Shown here: positions 62,114-64,000 of the stretch, in pieces | Layout of the letters: the number at the start of each line of letters is the position of its first letter | Numbering within the stretch: the stretch's first letter is position 1 | From: Planctomycetota bacterium | GTDB lineage: Bacteria; Planctomycetota; J058 | DNA length: 64,000 bases | Reading direction: 5' to 3' | Assembly: GCA_023954375.1 (NCBI GenBank) | Contig: JAMLIC010000010.1 | Span: forward strand, 62,001-126,000 | Notes under the pieces: generated by a model | Told to the model about the DNA's origin: nothing | Database searches by the model: none | What the model saw: the letters and a program-made list of their open reading frames with translations, nothing else | Position numbers and translations under genes: made by a program

Positions 62114-62490
62114 GAGGGGCGCAGCGGCGGCGCGTGGTCCCGGGGGCGAGGCGGCAGCGCGTGGTCCCGGGGGGGCGCGGCGGCAGCGCGTGGTCCCGAG
62201 GGGCGCGGCGGCAGCGCGTGGTCCCGGGGGGCGGCGGCGCGTGGTCCCGAGGGGCGCGGCGGCGGCGCGTGGTCCCGGGGGGGCGCGGCGGCGCGTGGTC
62301 CCGGAGGGCGCGGCGGGCGGCGCGTGGTCCCGGAGGGCGCGGCGGCGGCGCGTGGTCCCGGAGGGCGCCGCGGCGGTGCCTGGTCCCGGAGGGCGCCGCG
62401 GCGGTGCCTGGTCCCGGAGGGCGCCGCGGCGGTGCCTGGTCCCGGGGGGGCGCGGCGGCGGCGCCTGGTCCCGGAGGGCGCAGCGGCGGC
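62095..62490. repeat. GC-rich ~27-bp minisatellite, array 1
   Basis: At least 14 imperfect units marked by TGGTCC (62108, 62135, 62162, 62191, 62219 and so on to 62466), spacing 27-29 bp, core GCGGCGCGTGGTCCCGGAGG. It directly follows direct repeat copy 1. Open frames across it are simple Arg/Gly/Ala repeats, not a believable protein. The second array starts near 63625. Confidence 0.85.
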
Positions 62491-62715
62491 CGGGGCGCCC
62501 TGCCTCCCCCGGCATGTTTCTCCCCCTCGCCCCCCCGCTCCTGCGGGGGCGAGGGGGAGAGGTGTCAGACCACCTCACGACGAGCCACGACGCCGCGCGC
62601 GTCGAGGCGGCGGCATAGCGGCCCGCGTGCCGAGCGGCGGTGTGGTGCGGGCGAGCTGCCCGCGCGCCCCCGCGCCGCTCGGCGCGTGGGTCGCGGCCGC
62701 CGCCGAGGGTCGCGC
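62491..62715. other. Gap with long hairpins, no gene
   Basis: Holds a perfect 16-bp inverted repeat (62519-62534/62545-62560, CT-rich arm TCTCCCCCTCGCCCCC, 10-nt loop) and an 11-bp pair (62629-62639/62673-62683). The first resembles gene-end hairpins common in GC-rich bacteria. No coding bias is seen on either strand. Confidence 0.6.
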
Positions 62716-62857
62716 CTACGAGTCCGGTGGCGGGGCCAGCTCCAGGAAGAGGAGCGGCCCGCGGCTCGGGTCGTCCACCGCGGCGCGGCGCTCCTCCTCG
62801 CTCAGGAGCGCAGGGAAGAGCGCCGGGGTCAGCGAGAGCTCGCCCCCGGCCTCGAGG
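62716..62857 (-). pseudogene. C-terminal remnant of a second minus-strand gene
   Basis: About 47 codons with strong G/C third positions and no internal stop end at TAG (62718-62716): ALEAGGELSLTPALFPAL...GPLLFLELAPPPDS. The bias fades where it meets the antisense recombinase fragment at about 62857, so the gene is truncated there. Family unknown. Confidence 0.4.
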
Positions 62858-62860
62858 GCG

Positions 62861-63040
62861 CACCTGGTCCGCGAAGGCGTCCCGATCACGGCGGTGCAGG
62901 GCCTGCTCGGCCACGCCTCGCTCGCGACGACGACGGACTACGTCGCGGTCGACCGCAAGGACCTCCACCGCGCGGTCGAGGCGCTGGAGCGTGAGCGCCG
63001 TAGCGCAGGCGAGGGCGGCGGGTCATCCTCCCGGGCGTGA
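62861..63040 (+). pseudogene. Tyrosine recombinase C-terminal fragment
   Basis: Fifty-nine codons beginning HLVREGVPITAVQGLLGHAS then LATTTDYVAVDRKDL. This is the end of a phage-integrase/XerCD catalytic domain: the LLGH His and the catalytic Tyr in TTDY are present, while the upstream Arg and HxxR boxes are missing. It ends in a stop overlapping the GTG of the orphan toxin gene (GTGA). Evidence of past recombination at this locus; not active as it stands. Confidence 0.7.
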
Positions 63041-63540
63041 ACCTCGCCCGTCGCGTCGCGCTCGCCCTGCTCGTCGTCCTCGCGGCGCTCTGCTGCTTCC
63101 CGACCATGGCCACGGCTCGCCCCTCGACCTCGAGCGGCGGGCCGTCGTCGTTCTCTGAGGCCCGCGTCGACGCTCTCGGACCGCACAGCCCCGCCGGGGA
63201 CCCCTGGCGCTACGGGGACTTCGAGGTCGCGAGCGACAAAGTACACACCTACTACGTGAGTGGCGCCGCCGGCCAGCCCGGCGTGCTGGTGCACAACACC
63301 AGCATGCGTGCCCTCATGCGCCACGCGCGCAAGGGCACTGGGATGTGGCGGGGAGGCTGGACGAAGCCTAAGGGCTGGCAGCTGCCTCGCGACGGCACCT
63401 GGGTCGGGCAGCGCGGCCACGGCCTGTTCAAGCTGTCAAGTGGCGGCCATAGGGACCATGCCCATTGCGGCCAATGGGTCCATGCGAGCTTCGTCGTAGG
63501 TTCGGGCCCGCGCAGGGGCACGCCGCAGCCCTACCCATAG
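63037..63540 (+). CDS. Secreted orphan with C-terminal half of a Hint domain and a short toxin-like tip
   Basis: A 167-residue protein. A signal peptide (ALLVVLAALCCFPTMATA) is joined to a short linker, then FEVASDKVHTYYVSG...GQPGVLVHN, the last third of a Hint domain closely matching the one in the giant Rhs protein (FEVEREHTYYVSG...GVLVHN). After HN come about 80 residues unrelated to the Rhs tip (LPRDGTWVGQRGHGLFKLSSGGHRDHAHCG). It could be a displaced toxin tip given an export signal, or a decayed Rhs gene. The GTG start lacks a good ribosome site. No immunity gene follows. Confidence 0.55.
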   Translation: MNLARRVALALLVVLAALCCFPTMATARPSTSSGGPSSFSEARVDALGPHSPAGDPWRYGDFEVASDKVHTYYVSGAAGQPGVLVHNTSMRALMRHARKGTGMWRGGWTKPKGWQLPRDGTWVGQRGHGLFKLSSGGHRDHAHCGQWVHASFVVGSGPRRGTPQPYP

Positions 63541-63640
63541 CCTCCGCAGGCCAGCAGACGGGGAGGGCTGCGGCGTCTTTGGTGCTTCCTTAGTCGCGAC
63601 AGCTCAGCACGGGGACGGCCCGGGGCAGCGCGTGGTCCCT
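63434..63640. repeat. Direct repeat, copy 2 (toxin 3' end plus terminator)
   Basis: Second copy of the ~200-bp repeat at 61910. Here it is in frame with the orphan toxin and supplies its last ~34 codons and TAG stop (63538-63540). The perfect 11-bp stem 63522-63532/63564-63574, followed by GTCTTTGG, is a plausible terminator of that gene. Confidence 0.85.
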
Positions 63641-64000
63641 GAGGCGCGGCGGCGCGCGTGGCCCCGAGGGCGCGACAGCGCGTGGTCCCGGAGGGCGCGG
63701 CGGCGGCGCGTGGTCCCGGAGGGCGCGGCGGCGGCGCGTGGTCCCGGAGGGCGCGGCGGCGGCGCGTGGTCCCGGAGGCGGCGGCGGCGCGGTCCCGGAG
63801 GCGCGGCGGCGGCGCGGGGTCCCGAGGCGCGGCGGCGGCGCGTGGTCCCGGAGGCGCGGCGGCGGCGCGGGGTCCCGAGGCGCGGCGGCGGCGCGGGTCC
63901 CGGGGGCGCGGCGGCGGCGCGGGGTCCCGGAGGGCGCGGGGCGGGCGGGTCCCGGGGGCGCGGCGGCGGCGCGGGGTCCCGGGGGGCGGCGGCGGCGCGG
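63625..64000. repeat. GC-rich minisatellite, array 2, runs off the window
   Basis: Units based on GCGGCGGCGCGTGGTCCCGGAGG follow direct repeat copy 2 and continue to the window end, with shorter and more variable spacing than array 1. No gene is visible in it. Confidence 0.8.

Noticed and set aside
62095..62490. Possible CRISPR array or coding repeat in the 27-bp minisatellite
   Set aside because: There are no unique spacers; units are contiguous and imperfect. Frames give only simple Arg/Gly/Ala/Pro repeats.

Overview
The window is about 64 kb of very GC-rich DNA (over 70% G+C by eye, with third codon positions almost always G or C). The gene content fits a Planctomycetota-type bacterium: Ser/Thr kinases fused to FGE-sulfatase or WD40 modules, HEAT-repeat proteins ending in a W-rich motif, YdjY-domain lipoproteins, squalene-hopene cyclase, a secreted prenyltransferase-repeat protein and a VWA/GATase-like membrane protein. 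A Myxococcota-like genome is the main alternative. This is a gene-content inference; there is no 16S and no tRNA gene here. Starts are often GTG, and nine neighbouring gene pairs overlap by four bases (GTGA or ATGA), so translational coupling is common.

Region 1 (1-19 kb): infB (5' end cut by the window edge, reading frame broken in the Ala/Pro/Gly linker) and rbfA; a membrane protein; two kinase genes, each divergent from its left neighbour and sharing the same short upstream architecture; a dCTP deaminase gene interrupted by an HNH intein and coupled to a NifU/IscU-like gene; a 2034-aa kinase/AAA/TPR/GAF/sigma-54 activator; and a secreted binding protein plus TPR lipoprotein pair. Two tandem copies of a compound palindromic repeat fill the gap between the convergent WD40-kinase and sigma-54-activator genes; a third copy lies at 39.1 kb.

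Region 2 (19-40.6 kb): squalene-hopene cyclase; an FHA/GAF/PAS histidine kinase coupled to a GAF-REC-LuxR regulator; a pseudopilin operon (two pilin-like proteins, a PilX-like protein and a HEAT protein); a run headed by glyA (SHMT, YdjY lipoprotein, membrane protein, prenyltransferase-repeat protein, inositol-1-phosphate synthase, small secreted protein); a VWA/GATase-like membrane protein; and a BT1/MFS transporter.

Region 3 (40.6-64 kb) is the most unusual part. A co-directional set encodes a small HEAT-like protein, a tail-fibre-like surface protein, a second HEAT-like lipoprotein, and a 5956-residue Sec-secreted Rhs protein. The Rhs protein carries Ig-like, nine choice-of-anchor-D and dockerin/cadherin-like domains, then a YD-repeat shell, a Hint autoprocessing domain and a 155-residue tip with a PD-(D/E)xK nuclease pattern. 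A 225-aa gene overlapping its stop by four bases is the probable immunity gene. Downstream is a scrapyard of toxin-cassette material: minus-strand gene remnants (one still followed by an intrinsic terminator), a tyrosine-recombinase C-terminal fragment, a secreted 167-aa orphan with half a Hint domain and a different tip, and two ~200-bp direct repeats. Each direct repeat carries a toxin 3' end, its terminator and a ~27-bp GC-rich minisatellite. This looks like a site of toxin-tip replacement and is the strongest candidate for an undescribed system here.
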